Assembly (NCBI GenBank): GCA_947632405.1 | Contig: CANRPE010000015.1 | Span: forward strand, 1 to 37,598 | DNA: 37,598 nucleotides | Source of the DNA: an uncultured Bacilli bacterium | GTDB taxonomy: Bacteria; Bacillota_I; Bacilli_A; RF39; UBA660 | Direction: 5' to 3' | In this document: positions 24,794 through 31,866 of the stretch, in pieces | Numbering within the stretch: the stretch's first letter is position 1 | How the letters are laid out: each line of letters begins with the position of its first letter | The notes under the pieces: generated by a model | The model's database searches: none | Seen by the model: only the letters and a program-made list of their open reading frames with translations | Told to the model about the DNA's origin: nothing | Translations under genes and position numbers: made by a program

Positions 24794-27247
24794 CTACTTT
24801 TCACCCATCATTTCTCTTTCAAGTTCTGTTGCTCTAATCCATATTCTTAGCCTATTCTTTGAATCTATATTAAGTAAAAATTCACCTCTTCTTGCAGACA
24901 TCAAAAAATTCTTTTGAGTATCCGTTAATGGATTCTGTTTAAATAATTCTAGATAAGCAAGTAGATCATCTTCTTTTAACATACCAATCATTTGATACTG
25001 ACAGTTATTGAAGATAGCTGTCGAATGCCTTAAAATAGACTGACTACCTACAAAATCCTTTACTGATTGTGTTGCAACTACAAGTGAACCTGAATACTTT
25101 CTAATTCTTCTTGCTAATTGTCCAAAATTTCTTAATACCTCAAAATTGTTTTCATCAATAAATAAGTGAAATTCATCAGCTATAATCATTACATGTTTCC
25201 TATCTTCTAGCTTTAATTTATCATTTAATATTTTATTTGAAACAATACTGTTATTTAAATAAGTTAAAAGATTCAATGTTTGAGTATTAATCAGTCTTTG
25301 ATTTCCACTATATAAAAGTTCTTGTAAATTAAATGCAATTAAATCATTATCTAAATTAATGGTTGTATAACCATCAAATAAATATGAATCTGTACCAGTT
25401 AAAAATCTTGATAATAAAATATCTAGTTGTTCTATGATTTTTGCTTTTTCTTTACTATCTACATCTTTTTTATATTCTGGTAAAAATTCATACAATTCAG
25501 AAAATATTGGATATTCTTCTGGTTTCATATTTTGAAGAGTATTAATAGAAGTATTCTTATAAATACCCTTTTTGTTATATAATTTTTCAACTATTGCTAA
25601 TAACATAACAAGTTCTTTTTCTGAAATACTTTCAAAAGCTGTTTTAAAAAATGCTTCTAAAAATCCTAAATGTTTTGCTAAAGGACAATCTGTTTCTTTT
25701 GTATCATGATTTTCATCATCCGATGGAATAAATCTTATTTGTAATGGATTTATTATTCCTCCTGTTTTTGAATAAAGATCTATGTATTCACCATTATTTG
25801 ATTCAACAATCTTTTTATACTCATTTTCAGCATCAAAAATAAAAATTTTTGTACCTCTTGCATATTCATTAACAATCATTTTTTTCATTGTATATGATTT
25901 ACCTCCACCAGTTGAAGATATGATTGCCATATTATGTGAAGTTCTTGAATTGTTTAAAACAAATGGATCATAAAAAATAGGTAGTGAAGTATGAATATCC
26001 ACACCAAACATATATCCATTTGAATCATTAAAATATGTTTTTGTAAAAGGAAAACCTGCACTTAATGTTAAGGTTGGAAGATAAAAACAATAATCTTCAA
26101 AAGTCTTAGTAGATATATCATAACTTTGCCATGCTTCCATTTGTCTTAATCTTGGAACATCTAATTTTATTTGATAAGAATCTGCTATTCTTTTTAGATC
26201 TCTAATTATTTCTTCTCTATGTTTTTTATCTCCTTCAACGATTAAAATTAATGATACTTCTTTAATCTTCTCATCACCATTTTTAATATCTTGCATTAAA
26301 GCTTGAAAGTTTTCTTTTTGGGTATCTAGTTCAGTTGCATCACTTAACTTTTTAGTCGTATTTCTATCAGTTAACAAAAATTGATATTGAGAATTCACCC
26401 ACCTTATAAGTTCTTCTTGAGTGATACATTCTTGTATCCCAATAGAAACTCTTACATCTGGATAATTAAAAATATCTTCAAAAAACAACTCACTTACGAA
26501 TGGTGGAACATTCTTAATAGTTAATATTTGAAAGTCTTTATCATCAAACTTCATTCTATCCGATTTTTCAGTAACATTCATTGGTGATACCAAACTTGGT
26601 AAATCACTCCAAACTAACTCATCAAGTGAATTAGAAGTGAGATAAAGATTCGATAAAAACTTATATATTTCTAACTTATTTGTAACACTTTCAATATAAA
26701 TTCTTGGTACGATATTTAATGTAATATCTTCTATCTCATCTAATTGTTTATTCAATACTGCTGTATCTTTTGCAATTAAAACCCAATAATAAATACTTGA
26801 TACCGTGAAATTTTTTTCTTCTAAATCATCTATTAACTTTCTTGATTCTTCTAAAAGAACTCTCTTCCCTTCATAATCCTGAAACCTTTCTATTTTTTTA
26901 TCTAAATTAACTTTATTTGCATTTAAATTAAGTTTTTCATTTAACTTATAACATTTTAAATTTAGATTGGGAACTTGATATAATGTTTTTAACATCGTAA
27001 AAAACAAGTTTTTTTCTTGATTACTTGTTAAAGATAAATCAATTGCTTTTACCTCTATTAAAGTTGCAACCTCACCTGATTTTAAATATATTAACCCATC
27101 TTCACCTATTTCTTTAACATTAGAAATAGTTTTTGAATTTTTTATTCGTTTTTTCATTTGACCTTTAGATGAATACTTTCTATTTGTTTTAGAATCCATC
27201 TTTTTTGCTTTTTTTAAATTTTTGCTATCTTTAGTTTTTCTTTCCAA
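24794..27247 (-). CDS. virB4: VirB4-type secretion ATPase
   Basis: This is the main energy-providing ATPase of the mating channel. It has 817 residues, with a basic N-terminus, an N-terminal VirB4/CagE region (about 50-400) and a C-terminal ATPase domain with Walker A SSTGGGKS (444-451) and Walker B VMIIADEF (686-693). VVATQSVKDF follows. The start appears to be TTG at 27245-27247, ten bases after GGAGATG; the nearest ATG (codon 17) has no ribosome-binding site. It overlaps the PrgI-like gene by 34 bp. All conserved residues are present. Confidence 0.93.
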   Translation of the reverse strand: MERKTKDSKNLKKAKKMDSKTNRKYSSKGQMKKRIKNSKTISNVKEIGEDGLIYLKSGEVATLIEVKAIDLSLTSNQEKNLFFTMLKTLYQVPNLNLKCYKLNEKLNLNANKVNLDKKIERFQDYEGKRVLLEESRKLIDDLEEKNFTVSSIYYWVLIAKDTAVLNKQLDEIEDITLNIVPRIYIESVTNKLEIYKFLSNLYLTSNSLDELVWSDLPSLVSPMNVTEKSDRMKFDDKDFQILTIKNVPPFVSELFFEDIFNYPDVRVSIGIQECITQEELIRWVNSQYQFLLTDRNTTKKLSDATELDTQKENFQALMQDIKNGDEKIKEVSLILIVEGDKKHREEIIRDLKRIADSYQIKLDVPRLRQMEAWQSYDISTKTFEDYCFYLPTLTLSAGFPFTKTYFNDSNGYMFGVDIHTSLPIFYDPFVLNNSRTSHNMAIISSTGGGKSYTMKKMIVNEYARGTKIFIFDAENEYKKIVESNNGEYIDLYSKTGGIINPLQIRFIPSDDENHDTKETDCPLAKHLGFLEAFFKTAFESISEKELVMLLAIVEKLYNKKGIYKNTSINTLQNMKPEEYPIFSELYEFLPEYKKDVDSKEKAKIIEQLDILLSRFLTGTDSYLFDGYTTINLDNDLIAFNLQELLYSGNQRLINTQTLNLLTYLNNSIVSNKILNDKLKLEDRKHVMIIADEFHLFIDENNFEVLRNFGQLARRIRKYSGSLVVATQSVKDFVGSQSILRHSTAIFNNCQYQMIGMLKEDDLLAYLELFKQNPLTDTQKNFLMSARRGEFLLNIDSKNRLRIWIRATELEREMMGEK

Positions 27248-27525
27248 TCTACTTCATCTCCATTTCTTTTATATGATAGTTCTTTACATCTAAATATGTA
27301 TCTGAATAAAAGTGCAACAACTTTATACATTCTATTTTTCTTTGATACCTTTACTGGTAGCATTAAAAATATACATATAGTTAAATAAAATATTGAAAAC
27401 AATTTATGACTTGAAAACGAAAATAACATTAAAAATGAAAACAACATAGGAAGCCCTATGTATAAATCTTGCATTTCAATATATTTTCCTAAAGTTTTTT
27501 TAATACTTGGTACTGTTATATACAT
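27214..27525 (-). CDS. PrgI/VirB3-like inner-membrane protein
   Basis: A 103-residue protein with two adjacent membrane segments (about 26-40 and 44-58), a basic loop (KVSKKNRMYKV) and the downstream helix FRYIFRCKELSY. This is the layout of the PrgI family that precedes virB4 in Bacillota conjugative systems, equivalent to VirB3. Its start overlaps the VirB6-like stop (TAATG), and its end overlaps virB4. Confidence 0.85.
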   Translation of the reverse strand: MYITVPSIKKTLGKYIEMQDLYIGLPMLFSFLMLFSFSSHKLFSIFYLTICIFLMLPVKVSKKNRMYKVVALLFRYIFRCKELSYKRNGDEVDWKEKLKIAKI

Positions 27526-28937
27526 TATTCATCTCTCCCTCTATATCTTCTTCTATACATACTTCTTGATGGAATAACATTAGACATTGCTTGTGCCATT
27601 GATTCTCTTCCAGCATTCATCATACCAGATCCAAATCTAGATAATTTACTAGATCTTTGATTAGTTGAATTGCCACTTCTAGACATTGAAGATGTCTGTA
27701 AATAATCACCCATCAATTTTAAGTTACTTCCAATGCTTCCAGATGAATAATCATTGCCACCGATTTTAGAAGCAAAACCAGATACTGCTTGTCCAACTTT
27801 ACCTAGTGCTGAATTTCCTGCCTTGCCAACTTTAGATCCAACTGCATCTCCACCTTTTGCAATTGCACCAACTCCCATAAGACCTGCTCCAACTGCTCCA
27901 AGACCTGCTGTTGATGTTATGCCACCCATAGCTTGACCAAAGCCCATCATTGCCATTAATTGTTCTCTTCCACTATTTGCAGAAACATTTCCACCTATAA
28001 ATTTATTTACAACTTGTGAACCAGTTAATAAGAATGAGCCACAACCTATATACATAATAGATTTAATTACAATATCCTTAAAAGTATTGTTAAAGAATGT
28101 TGTATCATTTATTTGTCCCATAACAATAGCTGTTAAAGAAATAATAAGCATAATTACTGCACCTTGTAACATTAGTGAAACAAGTTGTTGAATAACTGCA
28201 CTTCTTCTTTCCTTATTTCCTATTGAAGTTGCAAATATAATTGGACTTATTACAAATAAAAATAAAAATTCTATTTGCCTTCGTGCTAACATCATTCCAC
28301 AGAAAAATAAAGAATATAAGAAAAAGCCACCAACAATAACTGCCATTATCCAATTAATGCTATACTTATAATCTTTTTTATCTGGTAATATCCATCTAGA
28401 TGATGTTACATATTTATCATTGTACATTTCTTTTGCATCAAAATTCCCATTAGAAACATTTTTTGCTATATTCTCACTCTTAAATTCATCAGATGCCTCA
28501 TAACCATCTGAATAATCTATAAACATCGTTAACATAGAATCAGATATGGTTAAATTATTATTTGTAAATATATTGCCTGTGAATCCAGCAAGTTTTATTG
28601 AAAAAGTCGATGCTTGTACAAACAAAAAAGTACTCATAATAATAAATACACCACATTTAACAATTTCCTTTACCACTCCACCAGAGCTTAATCCCTCATC
28701 AGGATCAATGATTTTTTTAACAAATCTACTTATTGCAAATAAACCTAAAAGTGTTAAGGCAATTGTTATTATACCTTTTTGAAAAGTAATAAAGTTATTA
28801 TCTCCAGAAACAGAGTTGATTATATCAAAAGCATTTAATCCTTTTAAAATATCAAATAATGAATCAATCAAGTTATAAATAAAATGTATTAAAGCCCATC
28901 CAAGAGTCCTTAATAAATCTAATGCTTTTAATAACAT
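27525..28937 (-). CDS. VirB6/TrbL-like polytopic membrane protein
   Basis: This 470-residue channel component has about six membrane segments: near 60-80 (GIITIALTLLGLFAISRFV), 90-110, 205-220, 225-245, 255-275 and 295-310. The C-terminal 150 residues are rich in Gly, Ser and Ala (FGQAMGGITSTAGLGAVGAG) and end in a basic cluster, as in VirB6/TrbL-type proteins of Gram-positive elements. It stands between the VirB2-like and PrgI-like genes. Confidence 0.85.
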   Translation of the reverse strand: MLLKALDLLRTLGWALIHFIYNLIDSLFDILKGLNAFDIINSVSGDNNFITFQKGIITIALTLLGLFAISRFVKKIIDPDEGLSSGGVVKEIVKCGVFIIMSTFLFVQASTFSIKLAGFTGNIFTNNNLTISDSMLTMFIDYSDGYEASDEFKSENIAKNVSNGNFDAKEMYNDKYVTSSRWILPDKKDYKYSINWIMAVIVGGFFLYSLFFCGMMLARRQIEFLFLFVISPIIFATSIGNKERRSAVIQQLVSLMLQGAVIMLIISLTAIVMGQINDTTFFNNTFKDIVIKSIMYIGCGSFLLTGSQVVNKFIGGNVSANSGREQLMAMMGFGQAMGGITSTAGLGAVGAGLMGVGAIAKGGDAVGSKVGKAGNSALGKVGQAVSGFASKIGGNDYSSGSIGSNLKLMGDYLQTSSMSRSGNSTNQRSSKLSRFGSGMMNAGRESMAQAMSNVIPSRSMYRRRYRGRDE

Positions 28938-28949
28938 TCAAAACACCTC

Positions 28950-29228
28950 CTAGAATAAATCAATAATTAAATTTACAATTGAAATTGCTAATATAATTCC
29001 TACAATTCCAAACATAGTTTGTATAATTCTTTGTTTTACTTGTGCTTTTCTATCTACATCTACAACAGCATATAAAATAAATCCAACAATTAATGATACT
29101 CCAGCAGCTGCAATTCCAACTCTTAATGCCCAAGTTGAAAATGTTTGAATTGCTTTAATAATTGAATCAACATTATAACCTCCACCTTGTAAATGTTCTA
29201 TTTTTAAAAATTGTAAATACTTACTCAT
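28950..29228 (-). CDS. VirB2-like small pilin/channel protein
   Basis: The 92-residue protein has two hydrophobic helices (about 34-55, VGIAAAGVSLIVGFILYAVV; and 70-90, MFGIVGIILAISIVNLIIDL) separated by a short basic loop (DVDRKAQVKQR). This is the topology of VirB2/TrbC and of small proteins at this position in Bacillota T4SS operons. It begins the secretion-gene block, directly after the structured intergenic RNA, with a GGAGG site. Confidence 0.78.
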   Translation of the reverse strand: MSKYLQFLKIEHLQGGGYNVDSIIKAIQTFSTWALRVGIAAAGVSLIVGFILYAVVDVDRKAQVKQRIIQTMFGIVGIILAISIVNLIIDLF

Positions 29229-29275
29229 AAATATTCCTCCTATACTATTACTAACATTTCATTAAATATAAAAAG

Positions 29276-29351
29276 AAAAAGCAAAGATGTGATATAATTT
29301 CACTAGAGTTATTTTGCATGTCGGCGATTTAACTCTTTTTCTTTGCTTTTT
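29276..29351 (-). ncRNA. Structured intergenic RNA with three stems (possible attenuator or antiterminator)
   Basis: On the minus strand an outer stem AAAAAGCAAAG / CTTTGCTTTTT (29341-29351 with 29276-29286) encloses two hairpins: AGAGTTA/TAACTCT (29330-29336 with 29305-29311) with a GC-rich loop containing CGCCGACATGC, and GTGA/TCAC (29300-29303 with 29289-29292). The outer stem is followed by a U-rich run. It lies between ssb and the secretion genes. It could end transcription, act as a switch or yield a stable small RNA. It matches no riboswitch I recognise. Confidence 0.6.
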
Positions 29352-29358
29352 TCATAGA

Positions 29359-29733
29359 CTACATATCTAAATCTTCATCAGATGATTTATCAATGTCATT
29401 ATCTTTTTCTTTTTTTGAAGATAAGAAAGTTATTTTTTCAGCAACTACTTGAGTTGACTTTCTTTTTTCTCCAGATTCAGTTTCATAGGTACTTGTTTGG
29501 ATTCTTCCTTTAACTCCAAGAAGATCACCTTTTTGACAGTATTCTGCTGTATTTTCAGCAACACCACCCCAAAGAATGCAATCAACAAAATCTGTATCAT
29601 ACTCTCCATCAGCGTTCTTATAACTTCTTGGTACTGCTAAGGTAATTTGTGATCTACTATTTCCATCATTTTCTAATTTTTCTACTTTTGGTTTATCTAC
29701 TAGTCTTCCGACAATAACAATTTGATTCAACAT
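29359..29733 (-). CDS. ssb: Single-stranded DNA-binding protein
   Basis: The 124-residue protein has the OB-fold start MLNQIVIVGRLVDKPKVEK, then SQITLAVPRSYKN, TDFVDCILWGGVAENTAEYC and KGDLLGVKGRIQTSTYE. The tail is acidic (DNDIDKSSDEDLDM) but does not end in the usual hydrophobic tip. Conjugative elements carry their own SSB to coat DNA in the recipient. The start ATG follows GGAGGA. Confidence 0.95.
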   Translation of the reverse strand: MLNQIVIVGRLVDKPKVEKLENDGNSRSQITLAVPRSYKNADGEYDTDFVDCILWGGVAENTAEYCQKGDLLGVKGRIQTSTYETESGEKRKSTQVVAEKITFLSSKKEKDNDIDKSSDEDLDM

Positions 29734-29829
29734 AATTTCCTCCTTCTACAAATCAAATATTTAGTCATTTTATTTAATTCAGTTGACTATACCTGAATTT
29801 TTTTAGTTTATAAAATCACCACCTTTCAA

Positions 29830-30057
29830 TTATGTACTTTTACTTCGTTCATCAGCATCACAAAGTTTAAGTATAGTTTCTTCAATTTTTTCCCATAAAA
29901 TATCTAAGTAGTCATAACATCTTTGAAAATTTTTGAACTCTTTTCTATCTAGATATTCTCTATAAATATCCATATCAGATAAAACTAGACTAATATGTTC
30001 TTGAAAATCACTTAATGCTTCAATTTCCATAACTTTTATTCGTTCTAAATTTTTCAT
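29830..30057 (-). CDS. 75-aa helical protein
   Basis: A small all-helical protein with alternating charges (EALSDFQEHISLVLSDMD, FQRCYDYLDILWEKIEET). No family is recognised. It overlaps the end of the replication-type HTH gene by 4 bp (ATGA), so it is translated with it, between that gene and ssb. Confidence 0.6.
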   Translation of the reverse strand: MKNLERIKVMEIEALSDFQEHISLVLSDMDIYREYLDRKEFKNFQRCYDYLDILWEKIEETILKLCDADERSKST

Positions 30058-30842
30058 ATATCTAAATCCTCCTTTTCTTGATCATTTAACCAATCATAAT
30101 CAAATAACTCATCATCTTCATAAAGAGAGTCACTTACATTTTCAAATTTTTTTATATTTGAAAGTAGTGAATATTTGAAATATCCATATTTATTTTGAAT
30201 ATCATTATCATTTTCATCTTTAAAGTTTCTTTCTTTAGTTCTTGAAATTATATAATTAGACATTATTAATAAATCTTTATAATTGTGACCTTCTTTCATA
30301 AGTTCTTCAAATAAATCATCAAATAAAAAAGAACTACTATCATCTTCAGTAATATAGTTCCTTCTAATTAATTCTTTAGTTATTAAATTATGAGATATAA
30401 GTTCACTAGATTGTTCTAGTGTTTTATCTAATTTATCTTTTTTATTATTATTCTTTTGTTCTTGGGGGTTATCCGTTAACGGTTCTACCGATGTGGTAAA
30501 TCCACCTTCGGTTAATTTAGTCATTTCAAGCCATTTAGGATATGGTAAATAATAAACTGAATATTTATACCTAAATTGTCCATTTGGTTCTCTATATTCA
30601 TTAATTGATACATATTGAGCTTGTTTTAACTCGTTTAAAGAACTTTTTATAGAATCTCTACCATCCTTTGATAAAGTGACTAATCCATTTATGGAATAAT
30701 CCCAATCTTTTGGAAGACTTAACATTAATGATAAAAGACCTTTTGCTTTTAATGATAAACTTTTATCTTGTAAGTGATAATTTGACATTACTGTATATCC
30801 AGTAACACCAAAAATTTGAAAATCTCTAATCTTATCATTCAT
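30054..30842 (-). CDS. Replication-type HTH protein (RepA/DnaD-like)
   Basis: The N-terminal winged-helix domain GYTVMSNYHLQDKSLSLKAK, LMLSLPKDWDYSINGLV and SIKSSLNELKQAQYV is the one found in replication initiator A/DnaD-like proteins of Bacillota mobile elements. A polar linker (about 120-150) and a C-terminal acidic region (FDDLFEELMKEGHNYKDLL) follow. It probably supports replication of the excised circle or loads the helicase. The start is ATG 30840-30842 behind GGGAGGTGAG. It is in an operon with the 105-aa gene upstream and ssb downstream. Confidence 0.8.
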   Translation of the reverse strand: MNDKIRDFQIFGVTGYTVMSNYHLQDKSLSLKAKGLLSLMLSLPKDWDYSINGLVTLSKDGRDSIKSSLNELKQAQYVSINEYREPNGQFRYKYSVYYLPYPKWLEMTKLTEGGFTTSVEPLTDNPQEQKNNNKKDKLDKTLEQSSELISHNLITKELIRRNYITEDDSSSFLFDDLFEELMKEGHNYKDLLIMSNYIISRTKERNFKDENDNDIQNKYGYFKYSLLSNIKKFENVSDSLYEDDELFDYDWLNDQEKEDLDI

Positions 30843-30874
30843 TAACTCACCTCCCATATAAAAAAGAACTATTT

Positions 30875-31192
30875 CTAGCCCTTTACTTTTACAACATCTA
30901 GTGGTGATTCACATACAACTTTTAAATTATATTTTTCTAATAGTATTCTTTTTATATTTTCAAAATTACAATCTTTAATAGATATCTGAGCAAGATCTTC
31001 TACTGCTGTACTAACTTGATTGCTAAAATTTTGATCCCACATAGCATTTGCATTAAAATAAATTGCAAAATGATATGCTACATAGTTATCAAGAATATTA
31101 TCTACTATATAATCATGAAGTTGTTTTTCACATGGTTGTACTATATTCCAAAATTCTTCATCTGTTATATCATTAAAATCATTTCTAAGCAT
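30875..31192 (-). CDS. 105-aa hypothetical protein, first gene of the replication/transfer operon
   Basis: An acidic helical protein (DFNDITDEEFWNIVQPCEKQ) with an aromatic central segment (YVAYHFAIYFNANAMWDQNF). No family is recognised. The start has AGGAGG. It directly follows the promoter that carries the 19-bp shared motif, so it opens the operon for the HTH replication protein, SSB and secretion genes. Confidence 0.65.
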   Translation of the reverse strand: MLRNDFNDITDEEFWNIVQPCEKQLHDYIVDNILDNYVAYHFAIYFNANAMWDQNFSNQVSTAVEDLAQISIKDCNFENIKRILLEKYNLKVVCESPLDVVKVKG

Positions 31193-31204
31193 ATTTTCCT
31201 CCTA

Positions 31205-31254
31205 ATTATATTATATAAAAATATATCAAAGAGAAAAAATGTGCGAAATTACAT
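31205..31254 (-). promoter_or_regulatory. Replication/transfer operon promoter with shared operator
   Basis: The sequence AAAATGTGCGAAATTACAT (31236-31254) recurs identically at 37220-37238. In both places the -10 (here TATAAT, 31210-31215) begins 24 bases after the minus-strand CACA of the motif, and a TTTG sits at the same place between. The -35 region is poor. The motif therefore occupies an activator-type position. The site overlaps the sortase stop codon. Confidence 0.75.
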
Positions 31255-31866
31255 CAATTTAAATATAATAACTATTTGATTATTAGTACCATGTCTACAA
31301 GTAATAAGTGTAAGTGTTGTTGTATTTTTTTCTTTTATTATTTCTGCTTTACCAGTTTTATTAATGTCATAAATATCTACTACTTTATAATTGTATGTAA
31401 TTCCTTTATATATGATAGTTGCTTCATCACCTATTGTAAGTTTATCTAATTTCTTAAAATAAGACATTCTTGCATTACCAGAATGACCAGCAATTATTAC
31501 ATTACCATTTACTTCATCTGGCATAGATGACCCATCTACCCATTCAATATTATAATTAACATTATTTAAATAACTATTTGGATCTACTAAACCTCTCTCT
31601 AAATTAATTTTAGGAATTTTAAGTACTGCAATATAATTAACTTTTACTTGCTCTTTTACTTCTTCTTTTTCTTCTAGAGGTTCTTCAATAGGTACAATAG
31701 TTTCTTCTTCTACATTATCATAAAATTCTTCTAATAATTCTTCATCTGCTTGATTAAGTCTTTTGGTATAAAAATAATCATATGATATTAATCCTATACC
31801 AATAAGAAAGATAAAAGAGCCGATTAATATAAACCAGCTCTTATTTTTTTCTTTTTTTGCTTCCAT
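31249..31866 (-). CDS. Sortase (surface-protein transpeptidase)
   Basis: The sortase anchors the neighbouring adhesin to peptidoglycan. An N-terminal membrane helix (about 11-28) and an acidic linker (40-75) precede the catalytic domain, with His in IIAGHSG (H128) and Cys in TLTLITC (C190). The normal Arg a few residues after the Cys is not obvious: the sequence reads CRHGTNNQIVI, with Gln at the usual place and Arg next to Cys. The start overlaps the adhesin gene by 26 bp. It is probably specific for the VPNTD-type signal of that adhesin. Confidence 0.9.
   Translation of the reverse strand: MEAKKEKNKSWFILIGSFIFLIGIGLISYDYFYTKRLNQADEELLEEFYDNVEEETIVPIEEPLEEKEEVKEQVKVNYIAVLKIPKINLERGLVDPNSYLNNVNYNIEWVDGSSMPDEVNGNVIIAGHSGNARMSYFKKLDKLTIGDEATIIYKGITYNYKVVDIYDINKTGKAEIIKEKNTTTLTLITCRHGTNNQIVIIFKLM

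Noticed and set aside
29733-29829. Inverted repeat ATTCAG/CTGAAT between ssb and the 75-aa gene as a terminator
   Set aside because: The stem is short and no U tract follows it on the transcribed strand.
31236-31254. The 19-bp repeat as a parS site or a recombination repeat
   Set aside because: It is not a good palindrome and the constant distance to a -10 box at both sites argues for a promoter element.
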